The notes: generated by a model not told the origin, from the sequence alone. Positions 26,955 through 37,302 are shown, counted from the stretch's first letter. The stretch: 64,000 nucleotides of DNA from Actibacterium naphthalenivorans (GCF_014196965.1 NZ_JACIEQ010000001.1:1612001-1676000); one strand, 5' to 3'. Numbers and translations are program-made.

Positions 26955-27734
26955 ATGAAACTGTTCAAGACACTGATCGCCGCCGCGCTTGTCGCGGCTG
27001 CCAGCCCGGCGCTTGCCGATCTGTCGGACATCCTGTCCGCCGGCAAGGTCAAGATCGCCGTACCCGAAAGCTTCCCGCCCTTCGGCGCGCTGGGCGCCGA
27101 GGGCGAGCATGAGGGCTATGACGTGGACGTGGCCAAGCTGATCGCGGAAAACCTGGGCGTCGAGCTGGAGCTGGTGCCGGTCGTGTCGAAGCAGCGTATC
27201 CCGTTTCTGGAAACCGACAGGGTTGATCTTGTGGTTTCGGTGATGGGCGCCAACCCCGAGCGGGCCAAGTCGATCTGGTTTTCAGCCGCCTATGCGCCGT
27301 TCTATTCCGGCGCCTTCGCTTCGGCCGACAAGGCGATTGCGGGGCCTGCCGATCTGGCCGGCTTCAAGGTCGGCCTGACCGGTGGCACGCTGGAGGATCT
27401 GGAACTGACCAAGCTGACCGAAGGCACGGACGTGGAGATCATTCGGTTCGGCGATAACGCGGCCACCCTGTCTGCCTTCATCTCGGGGCAGGTGGATGTG
27501 CTGGTTTCGGGCAATACCGCCGCGGCCGAGATTTCCGAAAAGAACCCCGATATGTCGCTGGAGCGCAAGTTCATCATCAAGGACAGCCCGGCCTTCATCG
27601 GTGTGAAGAAGGGCAATTACGACCTGCTTCAGTGGGTCAACGTCTTCATCCTGCACAAGAAGCTGGGCGGAGAGCTGAACGCGATCTCGGAAAAATGGCT
27701 GGGTCAGGCGCTGCCGCCGCTGCCCACGTTCTGA
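26955..27734 (+). CDS. Amino acid ABC transporter substrate-binding protein
   Basis: A 259-residue periplasmic binding protein of family 3. Signal peptide MKLFKTLIAAALVAAASPALA is cleaved after ALA (about 21). The mature chain begins DLSDILSAGKVKIAVPESFPPFGALG and shows the usual GYDVDVAKLIAENLGVELELVPV, DLVVSVMGANPERAKSIWFSAAYAPF and LAGFKVGLTGGTLEDLEL motifs. It captures the amino acid for the two preceding permeases. RBS AGAGGGAG is placed well for the ATG. A strong terminator follows at 27756. Confidence 0.94.
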   Translation: MKLFKTLIAAALVAAASPALADLSDILSAGKVKIAVPESFPPFGALGAEGEHEGYDVDVAKLIAENLGVELELVPVVSKQRIPFLETDRVDLVVSVMGANPERAKSIWFSAAYAPFYSGAFASADKAIAGPADLAGFKVGLTGGTLEDLELTKLTEGTDVEIIRFGDNAATLSAFISGQVDVLVSGNTAAAEISEKNPDMSLERKFIIKDSPAFIGVKKGNYDLLQWVNVFILHKKLGGELNAISEKWLGQALPPLPTF

Positions 27735-27755
27735 ACCCGGCGCGAGTTTTGCAAG

Positions 27756-27781
27756 AGGCCCGGTTTCGCCGGGCCTTTTTG
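27756..27781 (+). terminator. Rho-independent terminator of the ABC transporter operon
   Basis: An 8-bp stem AGGCCCGG / CCGGGCCT (27756-27763 with 27769-27776) with a TTTCG loop and a TTTTTG tail. It closes the permease-permease-binding protein operon, 21 bases after the last stop. Confidence 0.88.
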
Positions 27782-27856
27782 TTGTCGCGAATGCGTGGCT
27801 TGAGCCGGGCCGGCCAAGGCCCTAGGTTTGCGCGACCCTGCAACCGGAGCCTGCCC

Positions 27857-28645
27857 ATGCCCTTCACCGTCGCCACCTGGAACATCAACTCCGTCCGGCT
27901 GCGCGAGCCAATCGTGCTGAAGCTGCTGGCCGAGGAAGCGCCGGATGTGCTGTGCCTGCAGGAATGCAAGAGCCCGGTCGACAAGATCCCGCTGGAGGGG
28001 TTCCGGGCACTGGGCTACGGCCATGTGGTGGCGCGGGGGCAGAAGGGCTATAACGGGGTGGCGATCCTGTCGAAGCTGCCCATCGCCGATGTCGGAGAGA
28101 TGGATTTCGCCGGGCTGGGCCACGCGCGGCATGTGGCTGCGAGGCTGGAAAACGGCGTGACCATCCACAATTTCTACGTGCCCGCCGGCGGCGATGTGCC
28201 GGATCGCATGGTGAATGAGAAATTTGGCCAGAAGCTGGATTACCTGACTGAAATGCGCGACTGGTTTCATGGCGACGCGCCCGAGAAATCGATTCTGGTG
28301 GGCGATCTGAACATCGCCCCGCGCGAGGATGACGTCTGGAACCACAAGCAGTTGCTGAAGATCGTCAGCCATACCCCGATCGAGGTGGAGCATCTGGGCC
28401 AGGCGCAGGAGGCGGGCAGATGGGTGGATGTCACGCGGGCCGATATTCCCCAGGGGCTGCTTTACAGCTGGTGGTCCTATCGCGCGAGGGATTGGGACGC
28501 CGCGGACAAGGGCCGCAGGCTCGATCACATCTGGGCCACGCCGGATATCTCGAACGCCGCGCATGGCTCGCGCATTCTGCGCGCGGCACGGGGCTGGGAA
28601 AAGCCGAGCGACCATGCGCCGGTCTTTGCGAGCTTCGATCTGTGA
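27857..28645 (+). CDS. xthA: Exodeoxyribonuclease III (XthA), AP endonuclease
   Basis: A 262-residue AP endonuclease/3'-5' exonuclease of the exonuclease III family, active in base-excision repair. It starts MPFTVATWNINSVRLR, with CLQECKSP (catalytic Glu), GYNGVAILSK, SILVGDLNIAPREDDVW (Asp, Asn) and the closing PSDHAPVFASF (Asp-His). All active-site residues expected for the EEP fold are present. The ATG lies just after the ABC operon terminator region, with GGAGCC upstream. Followed 70 bases later by the thioredoxin-TPR gene. Confidence 0.96.
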   Translation: MPFTVATWNINSVRLREPIVLKLLAEEAPDVLCLQECKSPVDKIPLEGFRALGYGHVVARGQKGYNGVAILSKLPIADVGEMDFAGLGHARHVAARLENGVTIHNFYVPAGGDVPDRMVNEKFGQKLDYLTEMRDWFHGDAPEKSILVGDLNIAPREDDVWNHKQLLKIVSHTPIEVEHLGQAQEAGRWVDVTRADIPQGLLYSWWSYRARDWDAADKGRRLDHIWATPDISNAAHGSRILRAARGWEKPSDHAPVFASFDL

Positions 28646-28715
28646 CATTGGGTCTTGGGTTTTTCGCCCAAGGCGCACATATAAGGGCAAACGCGCCTGA
28701 AACCCGAGGACGGAT

Positions 28716-29633
28716 ATGCTTGAACTTGGTGGAACCCCGAATGCGGCCCCGGCCGATGACCTGATCAAGGACAGCTCGGAAGCGACCTTCATGCAGGATG
28801 TCGTCGAGACCAGTAAGCAAGTGCCGGTCATCGTCGATTTCTGGGCGCCGTGGTGCGGCCCCTGCAAATCGCTTGGCCCGGCGCTGGAAAAAGCGGTGAC
28901 CGAGGCGGGCGGCAAGGTGCGCATGGTCAAGGTCAACGTCGACGAGAACCAGCAGATCGCGGCGCAGCTGCGCATCCAGTCGATCCCGACGGTTTATGCC
29001 TTTTTCGACGGTCAGCCGATCGACGGTTTTCAGGGCGCGGTGCCCCCGGCCGAGATCGCGGCCTTCATCGAACGGGTGGTCGCGGCAGGCGGCGGCGCGG
29101 GTGATGGCGGCCTGGCCGAAGCGGTCGAGGCCGCAGAGCAGATGCTGGCCGAAGGGGCCGTGGTCGATGCGGCGCAGACCTTTGCCGCGATCCTGGGCGA
29201 AGAGCCCGAGAATGCCGCCGCCTATGGCGGGATGATCCGCGCGCATCTGGCACTGGGGGAGGTCGATCAGGCCGAGGCGCTGCTGAATGCCGCGCCCAAG
29301 GCTGTGGCAGCCACCCCGGAAGTAGAGGCGGCGGGCGCGCAGGTGGCGCTGGCCCGTCAGGCCGCCAAGGCCGGGCCGGTGGCCGAACTGCGCGCGGCGG
29401 TGGATGCCGATCCCGACAACCTTCAGGCGCGGTTCGATCTGGCGCAGGCGCTGCATGCGGCGGGCGAGGTCGAGGCGGCCGTGGATGAATTGCTGGATCT
29501 GTTCCGCCGCGACCGTGAATGGAACGACGGCGCCGCCAAGGCGCAGCTTTTCACGATCTTCGATGCGCTGAAACCGCAGGATCCGATCGCGCTGGCGGGC
29601 CGGCGCAAGCTGTCATCCATTATATTTGCCTGA
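28716..29633 (+). CDS. Thioredoxin-TPR fusion protein (YbbN/CnoX-like)
   Basis: A 305-residue protein. The N-terminal thioredoxin domain has the intact active site WAPWCGPCK (C47, C50), and from about 140 it continues in TPR-like helical repeats rich in alanine (for example AAQTFAAILGEEPENAAAYGGMIRAHLALGEVDQAEALL). This layout matches YbbN/CnoX, a cytoplasmic chaperone-like holdase that works with GroEL. E. coli YbbN lacks the CxxC, whereas here both cysteines are present, so redox activity is possible. It is followed 18 bases later by the Lon-N gene. Confidence 0.93.
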   Translation: MLELGGTPNAAPADDLIKDSSEATFMQDVVETSKQVPVIVDFWAPWCGPCKSLGPALEKAVTEAGGKVRMVKVNVDENQQIAAQLRIQSIPTVYAFFDGQPIDGFQGAVPPAEIAAFIERVVAAGGGAGDGGLAEAVEAAEQMLAEGAVVDAAQTFAAILGEEPENAAAYGGMIRAHLALGEVDQAEALLNAAPKAVAATPEVEAAGAQVALARQAAKAGPVAELRAAVDADPDNLQARFDLAQALHAAGEVEAAVDELLDLFRRDREWNDGAAKAQLFTIFDALKPQDPIALAGRRKLSSIIFA

Positions 29634-29651
29634 CCGTCGGGAAGAGCTACC

Positions 29652-30305
29652 TTGATCGGTATGTTCTCATCCGCTGATCTGCCGAAGGCGATTCCCGTCT
29701 TCCCCTTGCCGGGCGCGCTGCTGCTGCCCCGGGCGCGGCTGCCGCTGAATATCTTCGAGCCGCGCTACCTTGCGATGCTCGATGACACGCTGAAGACGCC
29801 GCACCGGCTGATCGGCATGGTGCAGCCCCGGCAAGTGCCGGGCGGCGACGCGAAAAAGCTGCATGCGATCGGCTGCGCCGGGCGCGTCACCGCGTTTTCT
29901 GAAACGGAGGACGGGCGCTACATGATCACCCTGTCCGGCATCTCGCGCTATCGCATCCGGCAGGAGGTTTCGGGCTTCTGCCCCTATCTGCGCGCCGATG
30001 TCAGCTGGGCCGGGTTCGACAGGGATCTGGGCCATGCGGAACAGGACAATGGGTTCGACCGGGCCTGTTTCATGGATCTGCTGAGGCGCTATTTCCATGA
30101 CCGCAGCCTCTCGACCGATTGGGAAAGCCTGAAGGCGGCGGATGATGAATTGCTGATCAACTCTCTGTCGATGCTGTGCCCCTTCGCGCCGGAAGACAAG
30201 CAGGCCCTGCTGGAGGCGCCGACGCTGACCAATCGGCGCGAAACCCTTTCGACCTTGCTGGAATTCGCCCTGCGTGGCGGCAATAACGAAGAGATGATGC
30301 AATGA
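29652..30305 (+). CDS. LON peptidase substrate-binding domain protein
   Basis: A 217-residue protein with the Lon N-terminal domain alone: [33 protein letters not shown] at about 12-44, a conserved [26 protein letters not shown] strand region and a short C-terminal helix bundle. No AAA+ or protease domain is present. Role unknown; such free-standing domains are common in alphaproteobacteria beside a thioredoxin gene, as here. The start is TTG at 29652; an ATG at 29661 (MFSSADLP) is equally likely. Its stop overlaps the Trm112-like gene by four bases. Confidence 0.9.
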   Translation: MIGMFSSADLPKAIPVFPLPGALLLPRARLPLNIFEPRYLAMLDDTLKTPHRLIGMVQPRQVPGGDAKKLHAIGCAGRVTAFSETEDGRYMITLSGISRYRIRQEVSGFCPYLRADVSWAGFDRDLGHAEQDNGFDRACFMDLLRRYFHDRSLSTDWESLKAADDELLINSLSMLCPFAPEDKQALLEAPTLTNRRETLSTLLEFALRGGNNEEMMQ

Positions 30306-30484
30306 CCGACGAACCCAAGGCCGACCGCCGCATGCTGGAGGCGCTGGTGTGCCCGGTGTCGCAGGGTGTGCTGAGCTATGACGCGGAAAAGCAGGAGCTG
30401 GTGTCGAAAGCGGCGCATCTGGCCTTTCCGATCCGCAACGGAATCCCGATCATGCTGGTCGATGAGGCGCGCGAGATCGCATAG
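30302..30484 (+). CDS. Trm112 family protein
   Basis: A 60-residue protein with the short Trm112 zinc-ribbon-like fold: [17 protein letters not shown], then [18 protein letters not shown]. The bacterial versions often lack cysteines, and only one is visible here. In other organisms Trm112 activates methyltransferases; bacterial partners are uncertain. It overlaps the Lon-N gene by four bases (ATGA) and is presumably co-translated with it. Confidence 0.9.
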   Translation: MTDEPKADRRMLEALVCPVSQGVLSYDAEKQELVSKAAHLAFPIRNGIPIMLVDEAREIA

Positions 30485-30497
30485 CCTGCGCGCGGCG

Positions 30498-31724
30498 TCA
30501 GATCGGGCGGCCCTTCATCAGGCGCGGCAGTTCCCCGTTCAGCCCAGCGGCTTCGCGGATGAAGCGGCGGCGCAGGCCGGGCATGGCGTTCACGGCGCCC
30601 AGCCCGATGTCGCGCACCGCACGCAGCAGGGGGTTGTCGTTCGAAAACAGCCGGTTGAACCCGTCCGTCGCAAGCGCAAGGGTTGCCGTGTCCCAGCGGC
30701 GCCAGCGCTGATACCGCTCCAGCACATCGCGCGCGCCGATCTCTTCGCCGCGGCGGCAGGCGTCTACCAGCACCTCGGCCAGGGCGGCGACATCGCGCAG
30801 GCCAAGGTTCAGCCCCTGTCCGGCAATCGGATGCACCCCATGCGCGGCATCACCGACCAGCGCCAGACGATCGCCGATCAGCGCATTGGCGAGGGTCAGG
30901 CTCAGCGGATAGGTGAAGCGGGTGCCGGCAAGGTGAATCTCGCCCAGAAAATCGCCGAAGCGCGGGCGTAGCGCGGCAAGATAGCCGACGTCGTCCAGCG
31001 CCTGAATGGCGGCGGCCTGTTCATGGGTCTCGCTCCAGACAATCGAACAGCGGTTGCCCGGCAGTGGCAGGATGGCCAACGGCCCCGGCGGCATGAAAAA
31101 CTGATGCGCGATGCCATGGTGCGGCTTTTCGTGGCCGATGGCGCAGACCAGCGCGGTTTGCCCGTAGTCCCAGCCGGTGCGCGCGATCCCCGCGCGATCC
31201 GCCGTGCCGCTGCGCCGCCCGTCGCACCCGACCAGAAGCCGGGCGGTGCGGGTGCCGCCAGAAGCAAGCGTCACGGTCACGCCGGCGGACTGCACATCCT
31301 GCGCCACGACGGTTGTACCGGCAAGGTGGGTGATGCGCGGTTCGGCGGCCATCGCGCTCAGAAGGGCGCGGCGCAGAAAGCGATCCTCGATCATGAAGCC
31401 CATCGGGCCTTCCTCGATCTCGGCATGGTCGAACTCCAGCACGAAAGGCGCGGGGCCTTCTCCGGCATGACCGTCAGAGACCTTGATCTCAAGGATGGGC
31501 TGCGCATCCGCGGCAAGGCCCGCCCACAGGCCGATCGCCGATAACAGCCGCTGCGAGGCAAGCGCCAGCGCGTAGCTGCGCCCGTCGAACCCCGAGGTGC
31601 CGCGGGTGTCGGCAGGAATGGCATCAACCACCGTCACGCTCAGCCCGCCCTGGGCCAGGGCCAGCGCCAGGGCAGAGCCGTTCAGCCCGCCCCCCACGAT
31701 CAGCACGTCGGAATCATATGTCAT
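30498..31724 (-). CDS. UbiH/UbiF/VisC/COQ6 family ubiquinone biosynthesis hydroxylase
   Basis: A 408-residue FAD-dependent monooxygenase. The dinucleotide-binding motif LIVGGGLNGSALALALA (8-24), a second LVGCDGRRSGTADRAGI and the C-terminal GDAAHGVHPIAGQGLNLGLRD place it in the ubiquinone hydroxylase family, which adds hydroxyl groups to the ring of ubiquinone precursors using O2 and NAD(P)H. Which ring position it acts on (UbiH, UbiF, UbiI, or UbiL) is not decidable. The ATG at 31724 gives the family-typical MTYDSDVLIVGG. Divergent from the amidase gene. Confidence 0.9.
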   Translation of the reverse strand: MTYDSDVLIVGGGLNGSALALALAQGGLSVTVVDAIPADTRGTSGFDGRSYALALASQRLLSAIGLWAGLAADAQPILEIKVSDGHAGEGPAPFVLEFDHAEIEEGPMGFMIEDRFLRRALLSAMAAEPRITHLAGTTVVAQDVQSAGVTVTLASGGTRTARLLVGCDGRRSGTADRAGIARTGWDYGQTALVCAIGHEKPHHGIAHQFFMPPGPLAILPLPGNRCSIVWSETHEQAAAIQALDDVGYLAALRPRFGDFLGEIHLAGTRFTYPLSLTLANALIGDRLALVGDAAHGVHPIAGQGLNLGLRDVAALAEVLVDACRRGEEIGARDVLERYQRWRRWDTATLALATDGFNRLFSNDNPLLRAVRDIGLGAVNAMPGLRRRFIREAAGLNGELPRLMKGRPI

Positions 31725-31807
31725 GCCCCGCACTATGCGCGGCCGCGCGGGATTGTCCATGCGCCGCGAGGCCGCTACCGTCATTCCGGCAAAGCGGGGA
31801 GAGCGAA

Positions 31808-33139
31808 ATGCGCAGGCAATGGCTGACCATGAGCGCGGGTGCGCTGGGGCGCGGAATCGCGGCGGGGCAGATCGACCCGCTGGAACTGACCGGCGCCTAT
31901 CTGGATGCGATCGCGGCGCATCCGATGACCCCGCGCATCTATGCCCGGGTCACCGCTGAACGTGCCCTGGCCGAGGCGGAAGCCGCGCGCAAACGGGCGG
32001 GATCCGGTCACCGGCGGGGCCCGCTGGACGGCGTGCCGATCTCGTGGAAAGACCTGTTTGACACTGCCGGCATCGCGACGGAGGCGGGATCGGCCCTGTT
32101 GCAGGGCCGGGTGCCCGAAGCGGATGCCGAAGTTCTGCGCAATGCCACCGCCGCCGGGGCGGTCTGCCTGGGCAAGACGCATATGTCGGAACTGGCGTTT
32201 TCCGGCCTGGGGCTGAATCCGGTGACGCAAACACCACCCTGCCTGAACGATGCTGATGCGGTTCCGGGCGGTTCGTCTTCGGGCGCGGCCGCGTCGGTCG
32301 CCTTTGGGCTGGCGGCCTGCGGCATCGGTTCGGACACGGGCGGATCGGTGCGTATCCCGGCGGCGTGGAATGATCTCGTGGGGCTGAAGACCACGGCGGG
32401 GCGGCTGTCGCTGAAGGGCGTGGTGCCGCTGGCCGAAAGCTTTGATACCGTGGGGCCGCTGTGCCGCACGGTCGAGGATGCGGCGCTGATGCTTGCGATG
32501 CTCGAAGGTGGGCGCGCCGCCGATCTGCGCGGCGCCAGCCTGACCGGGGTGCGCCTGATGGTGCTCGACACCATCGCGATGGACGGGCTGCGCGGCGCCC
32601 CGCGCGCCGGCTTCCGAAGCGCGGTGGAGAGGTTGCAGGCCGCCGGGGCAACCGTTGCCCACCGCGAAATCCCCGAGGTGGAACAGGCGATGGAGCTTGC
32701 CGGCGTGCTGTTCACGACAGAGGCCTATGCCACCTGGAAAGATGTGATCGAAGCCGCGCCGGAAAAGATGTTCCCGGCGATACTCGAACGGTTCCGCGCG
32801 GGCCGCGATTATGGCGGGGTGGCGTTCGTGTCCGCCTGGCAGAAACTGCGCCGCCTGCGCCGGGTCTGGGCGGAAAAGACCGCCGGGTTCGACGCTGTAA
32901 TCATCCCGACCGCGGCAAACCTGCCGCCGGATGCCAAGCGGCTGATGGCGGATACAGAGTATTACGTTACCGAAAACCTGCTGACCCTGCGCAACACCCG
33001 CATCGGCAACCTGATGGGCGGCGCGGCGCTGAGCCTGCCGACCGGCCTGCCGTCCACCGGCATCATGTTCCTGACCCCGCCGCACAGCGAAGAGCGGTTG
33101 TTGCGGCTGGGGGCCGCGGCCGAGGCGGCGCTGGCGTAA
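31808..33139 (+). CDS. Amidase signature family protein
   Basis: A 443-residue amidase with the Ser-cisSer-Lys triad: K81 in PISWKDLFD, the SSS at 156-158 in PGGSSSGAAAS, and S180 in GSDTGGSVRIPA. These residues hydrolyse a carboxamide. The family ranges from GatA to small-molecule amidases. No GatB/GatC neighbours and the VVPLAESFDTVGPL segment suggest a stand-alone amidase; substrate unknown. GGGGAGAG precedes the ATG at 31808. It is 128 bases before the aminotransferase gene. Confidence 0.92.
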   Translation: MRRQWLTMSAGALGRGIAAGQIDPLELTGAYLDAIAAHPMTPRIYARVTAERALAEAEAARKRAGSGHRRGPLDGVPISWKDLFDTAGIATEAGSALLQGRVPEADAEVLRNATAAGAVCLGKTHMSELAFSGLGLNPVTQTPPCLNDADAVPGGSSSGAAASVAFGLAACGIGSDTGGSVRIPAAWNDLVGLKTTAGRLSLKGVVPLAESFDTVGPLCRTVEDAALMLAMLEGGRAADLRGASLTGVRLMVLDTIAMDGLRGAPRAGFRSAVERLQAAGATVAHREIPEVEQAMELAGVLFTTEAYATWKDVIEAAPEKMFPAILERFRAGRDYGGVAFVSAWQKLRRLRRVWAEKTAGFDAVIIPTAANLPPDAKRLMADTEYYVTENLLTLRNTRIGNLMGGAALSLPTGLPSTGIMFLTPPHSEERLLRLGAAAEAALA

Positions 33140-33267
33140 AAGACACATCTTTGCGCGGCAGGGTCCGAAATATCCGGGCTTTTTCTGGACCGGGCGCAAA
33201 TCTGTGGGTATTCTTTGTGCAAACGGGGCGATATGACCCCGATCCCTTGAGGCAGTACAGTGGTCCT

Positions 33268-34443
33268 ATGACCTTTCCGGAGCGGTTTTCGAACCTGCCA
33301 GATTACGCGTTTCCGCGCTTGCGCGGCCTTCTCGACGTGCATGCGCCGGGGGGCGACGTGCTGCATATGACCATTGGCGAGCCAAAACACGCGTTTCCGC
33401 CCTGGGTGGGCCAGATCATCGCCGAAAATGTCGCCGGCTTCGGGAAATACCCGCCCAACGATGGCACGCCGGAGCTGTGCGCCGCGATCGCAGGCTGGAT
33501 CGGGCGCCGCTACGGCGTTTCGGTCGATCCCGGCACGCAGGTGATGGCGCTGAACGGCACGCGAGAGGGGTTGTTCAACGCCGCGCTCGCCCTTTGCCCC
33601 GAAACGGTGCGCGGCAAGCGACCGGTCGTTCTGATGCCCAACCCGTTCTATCAGGTCTATGCCGTGGCCGCGCTGGCCGTTGGGGCCGAGCCTGTCTATG
33701 TGCCCGCCGGGCCGGAAACGGGGTTTCTGCCCGATTACGGCGCACTGGGCGCGGATGTGCTGAACCGGGTGGCGATTGCCTATCTGTGCTCGCCCTCCAA
33801 CCCGCAGGGGGCCGTGGCGACGGCGGAGTATTGGCAAGACCTGATCGCGCTGGCCGAAAAGCATGATTTCCAGATCTTCGCCGACGAATGCTATTCCGAG
33901 ATCTACCGCGATGCGGCACCCGTGGGCGCGTTGCAGGCGGCCAGGCAAGCCGATCCCGAGCGTGTGGTGGCGTTCAATTCCTTGTCCAAACGCTCCAACC
34001 TGCCGGGGTTGCGCTCTGGCTTTGTGGCGGGCGGGGCGCAGAGCGTCGCGCGGATCAGGCAACTGCGCGCCTATGCCGGGGCGCCGCTGCCGCTGCCGCT
34101 GCAACGGGTGGCGGAACAGATCTGGGCCGACGAGGCGCATGTCGATGAAAACCGTGCGCTCTATCGCCGCAAATTCACTGCCGCCGATGCGATTTTCGCC
34201 GATGTGCCGGGCTATGTTCCGCCGCAGGCCGGGTTTTTCCTGTGGCTGCCGGTGGAGGATGGCGAGGCCGCGGCGCTGACGCTGTGGCAGGAAACCGGCG
34301 TCAGGGTTCTGCCCGGCGCCTATCTCGCCCGCGACGTGGGCGGGCATAATCCGGGCAAGGATTTTATCCGGGTCGCGATGGTGGCCCCAATCACAGAAAT
34401 GCAGCACGGGCTTAGCAAGCTTCGTGACTGTCTCTACAGGTAA
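33268..34443 (+). CDS. Class I/II PLP-dependent aminotransferase
   Basis: A 391-residue fold-type I aminotransferase. The PLP lysine is in SLSKRSNLPGLRSGF (about residue 240), with AYLCSPSNPQGA (ring-stacking region), FADECYSEIYR and the C-terminal FIRVAMVA containing the substrate-carboxylate arginine. In this position ahead of ftsK in related genomes it is often annotated as a succinyldiaminopimelate transaminase, but the sequence does not prove the substrate. dapB is present elsewhere in the window, so a lysine/peptidoglycan role is plausible. It is 9 bases upstream of ftsK. Confidence 0.9.
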   Translation: MTFPERFSNLPDYAFPRLRGLLDVHAPGGDVLHMTIGEPKHAFPPWVGQIIAENVAGFGKYPPNDGTPELCAAIAGWIGRRYGVSVDPGTQVMALNGTREGLFNAALALCPETVRGKRPVVLMPNPFYQVYAVAALAVGAEPVYVPAGPETGFLPDYGALGADVLNRVAIAYLCSPSNPQGAVATAEYWQDLIALAEKHDFQIFADECYSEIYRDAAPVGALQAARQADPERVVAFNSLSKRSNLPGLRSGFVAGGAQSVARIRQLRAYAGAPLPLPLQRVAEQIWADEAHVDENRALYRRKFTAADAIFADVPGYVPPQAGFFLWLPVEDGEAAALTLWQETGVRVLPGAYLARDVGGHNPGKDFIRVAMVAPITEMQHGLSKLRDCLYR

Positions 34444-34452
34444 GGACGAGGG

Positions 34453-37302
34453 ATGGCTTCGTATCAGATGAAACAGCGCGATCCGCTTTTTGATGCCAAC
34501 ATGCAGGCTGCGATCGAACGGCGGGGCAAGGAACTGCTGGGCATTGCGCTGATCGTGCTGGCGGTGATGACGGCGATGCTGATCGCCTCTTACGTGCCGG
34601 AAGATCCAAGCTGGCTCTCGGCCACCGATGCGCCTGCCGCCAACCTGCTGGGCCGGTTCGGGGCCTCGATCGCCTCGCCGCTGCATGTGATCGTGGGGCT
34701 GGGTGGCTGGGGTCTGGCACTGGTGTTCGGCGTCTGGGGCGTCCGCTTCGTGCTGCACCGGGGTGAGGAACGCGCGATGGGCCGGGTGATCTTCGCGCCG
34801 ATCGCCATCGCGCTGGCGTCGGTCTATGCCGCGTCCCTGGTTCCGACACCGGGCTGGACCCATGATTTCGGTATGGGTGGGCTGTTTGGCGAAACCATTC
34901 TGGGCGCATTGGTGAACATTGTTCCGGTTTCGGCCACGCTGGGCCTGAAGCTGATGGCGGCGGTGGTGTTCCTGGCCATGATCGGCATGGCGCTGTTCGT
35001 GCTGGGCTTTGACCGGGCAGAGCTTGCGGCGCTGGGCCGGTTCATGCTGGTCGGGGCGATCATGGCCTACGCCAGCCTGATGACGCTGCTGGGACGCGGA
35101 GCCAGCGGTGCGGTGCATGGCGCACGGGCGTTGCAGGCCCGCCATCATGCCCGCAAGCAGGAACAGGCCGCGCTGCGCATGGCCCATGCGGCAGAGCCGG
35201 TGGTTCACCGCGCGCCGATGCCCCAAGCCCCGGCGCCGATCGCCGGGCCGCGCGAAAAGACCGGCCTGCTGGCGCGGGTGCCCAGCCTGCTCAAACGCGC
35301 GCCGGATCCCGAGCCGGAACTCGTGGAGCCGATCTTGCCCGAAGGCGCGGAGGGGGCCGAGCCGATGTCGGAAGAGCGTATCAAGGCGCGCATCGCCGAT
35401 GTGATCCGCAGCCGTGTGCGTCAGGCGCCGCCTCTTCACGCCGCGCGGGCCGAGCCGCCGGTGCAGGCGCCGCGCATCGAGCCGGTGCTGCAGGGCGCAT
35501 CGAACCCGGCCGCCGCCGCCATCGCGCGCCGCCGCGGGCCGCAGCCGCTGATCATCGACACGCCGTCGCGCATGCCGCCGCCGCCGCAGGCCCTGACGGT
35601 GGCGCCGGAGCCGGAGCTGGAGCCCGAGATTTTCGATGACGAACCGGCATATGATGCCGCCGCCTATGATCTGCCGGTGGCGCAGCCGCGCAAGGTTGTG
35701 CAGCATCCGCCGAAAAAGCCTGCCCAGCCGTCGCGTCAGGCCCGGGCCGAGGCGCAGCCCGCGCTGCGTTTCGATGATCAGGCGGGCACTGAATATGAGC
35801 ATCCGCCGCTGTCGCTTCTGACCAACCCGGTCAGTGTCGAGCGTCATCACCTGAGCGACGAGGCGCTGGAAGAGAACGCGCGGATGCTTGAAAACGTGCT
35901 GGATGATTATGGCGTGAAGGGCGAAATCGTCAGCGTGCGCCCCGGCCCCGTTGTCACGATGTACGAGCTGGAGCCGGCGCCGGGCCTGAAGGCCAGCCGC
36001 GTGATCGGCCTTGCCGATGACATCGCGCGCAGCATGTCGGCGCTGTCGGCGCGGGTGTCCACCGTGCCGGGGCGGTCGGTGATCGGCATCGAACTGCCGA
36101 ATGTGAATCGCGAAAAGGTGGTGCTGCGCGAAATCCTTTCGGCCCGCGATTTCGGCGACAGCAACATGCGCCTGCCGCTGGCCCTGGGCAAGGATATCGG
36201 CGGCGACCCGGTTGTGGCCAACCTGGCGAAGATGCCCCACCTTCTGATCGCCGGGACCACCGGCTCGGGTAAATCGGTGGCGATCAACACCATGATCCTG
36301 AGCCTGCTTTACAAGCTCAGCCCCGAGGAATGCCGGCTGATCATGATTGATCCCAAGATGCTGGAATTGTCCGTCTATGACGGTATCCCGCATCTTCTGT
36401 CGCCCGTTGTGACCGACCCGAAAAAGGCGGTCGTGGCTCTCAAGTGGGTCGTGGGCGAGATGGAAGAGCGCTATCGCAAGATGTCGAAGATGGGCGTGCG
36501 CAATATCGACGGGTATAACGGCCGGGTGCGCGACGCGCTGGCCAAGGGCGAGATGTTCAACCGCACCGTCCAGACCGGGTTTGACGACGAAACCGGCGAT
36601 CCGATCTTCGAGACCGAGGAATTCGCGCCCGAGGCGATCCCCTATATCGTGGTGATCGTCGATGAGATGGCAGATCTGATGATGGTTGCGGGCAAAGAGA
36701 TCGAGGCCTGCATTCAGCGGCTGGCGCAGATGGCGCGGGCCTCGGGCATTCATCTGATCATGGCCACGCAACGGCCCTCGGTCGATGTGATCACCGGCAC
36801 GATCAAGGCCAACTTCCCCACACGGATCTCGTTCCAGGTGACGTCGAAGATCGACAGCCGCACCATTCTGGGCGAGCAGGGGGCGGAGCAGCTTCTGGGT
36901 ATGGGCGACATGCTCTACATGGCGGGCGGGTCAAAGATCACGCGCGTTCACGGGCCCTTTGTTTCGGATGAAGAGGTCGAAGAAATCGTCACCTATCTGA
37001 AATCCTACGGCCCGCCGGAATACATGAGTGGCGTTGTCGATGGCCCGGATGAGGGCAAGGAAAGCGATATCGACATGGTGCTGGGCCTTGGTGGCGGCAA
37101 CGATCTGGAAGATGCGCTTTACGATACCGCTGTCGCGATCGTGCTGAAGGACCGCAAATGCTCGACCTCCTACATCCAGCGCAAGCTGGCCATCGGCTAT
37201 AACAAGGCCGCCCGCCTTGTAGAGCAGATGGAGGAAGAGGGCGTCGTATCCCCCGCCAACCATGTGGGCAAGCGCGAGATCCTAGTGCCGGAACAGCAGT
37301 AA
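34453..37302 (+). CDS. ftsK: DNA translocase FtsK
   Basis: A 949-residue septal DNA pump that helps chromosome segregation and dimer resolution. The N-terminus carries four transmembrane segments (roughly 27-50, 75-97, 110-127 and 155-175), then a Pro/Glu-rich linker to about 450. The FtsK/SpoIIIE motor domain follows, with a Walker A motif GTTGSGKS near 600-607, the Walker [12 protein letters not shown], and [12 protein letters not shown]. The gamma winged-helix KOPS-reading domain is at the C-terminus ([27 protein letters not shown]). Length is near the family norm for alphaproteobacteria. Follows the aminotransferase gene by 9 bases. Confidence 0.97.
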   Translation: MASYQMKQRDPLFDANMQAAIERRGKELLGIALIVLAVMTAMLIASYVPEDPSWLSATDAPAANLLGRFGASIASPLHVIVGLGGWGLALVFGVWGVRFVLHRGEERAMGRVIFAPIAIALASVYAASLVPTPGWTHDFGMGGLFGETILGALVNIVPVSATLGLKLMAAVVFLAMIGMALFVLGFDRAELAALGRFMLVGAIMAYASLMTLLGRGASGAVHGARALQARHHARKQEQAALRMAHAAEPVVHRAPMPQAPAPIAGPREKTGLLARVPSLLKRAPDPEPELVEPILPEGAEGAEPMSEERIKARIADVIRSRVRQAPPLHAARAEPPVQAPRIEPVLQGASNPAAAAIARRRGPQPLIIDTPSRMPPPPQALTVAPEPELEPEIFDDEPAYDAAAYDLPVAQPRKVVQHPPKKPAQPSRQARAEAQPALRFDDQAGTEYEHPPLSLLTNPVSVERHHLSDEALEENARMLENVLDDYGVKGEIVSVRPGPVVTMYELEPAPGLKASRVIGLADDIARSMSALSARVSTVPGRSVIGIELPNVNREKVVLREILSARDFGDSNMRLPLALGKDIGGDPVVANLAKMPHLLIAGTTGSGKSVAINTMILSLLYKLSPEECRLIMIDPKMLELSVYDGIPHLLSPVVTDPKKAVVALKWVVGEMEERYRKMSKMGVRNIDGYNGRVRDALAKGEMFNRTVQTGFDDETGDPIFETEEFAPEAIPYIVVIVDEMADLMMVAGKEIEACIQRLAQMARASGIHLIMATQRPSVDVITGTIKANFPTRISFQVTSKIDSRTILGEQGAEQLLGMGDMLYMAGGSKITRVHGPFVSDEEVEEIVTYLKSYGPPEYMSGVVDGPDEGKESDIDMVLGLGGGNDLEDALYDTAVAIVLKDRKCSTSYIQRKLAIGYNKAARLVEQMEEEGVVSPANHVGKREILVPEQQ

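Noticed and set aside
33140-33267. GGTCC/GGACC arms and a T-rich tract after the amidase gene as a terminator
   Set aside because: The arms are short, about 20 bases apart, and the T run lies inside the loop, so it does not form a terminator.
32962-36771. A very long antisense open frame opposite aminotransferase and ftsK
   Set aside because: High GC content leaves long frames open on the opposite strand. The frame has no recognisable domains, while the sense strand encodes well-conserved FtsK.
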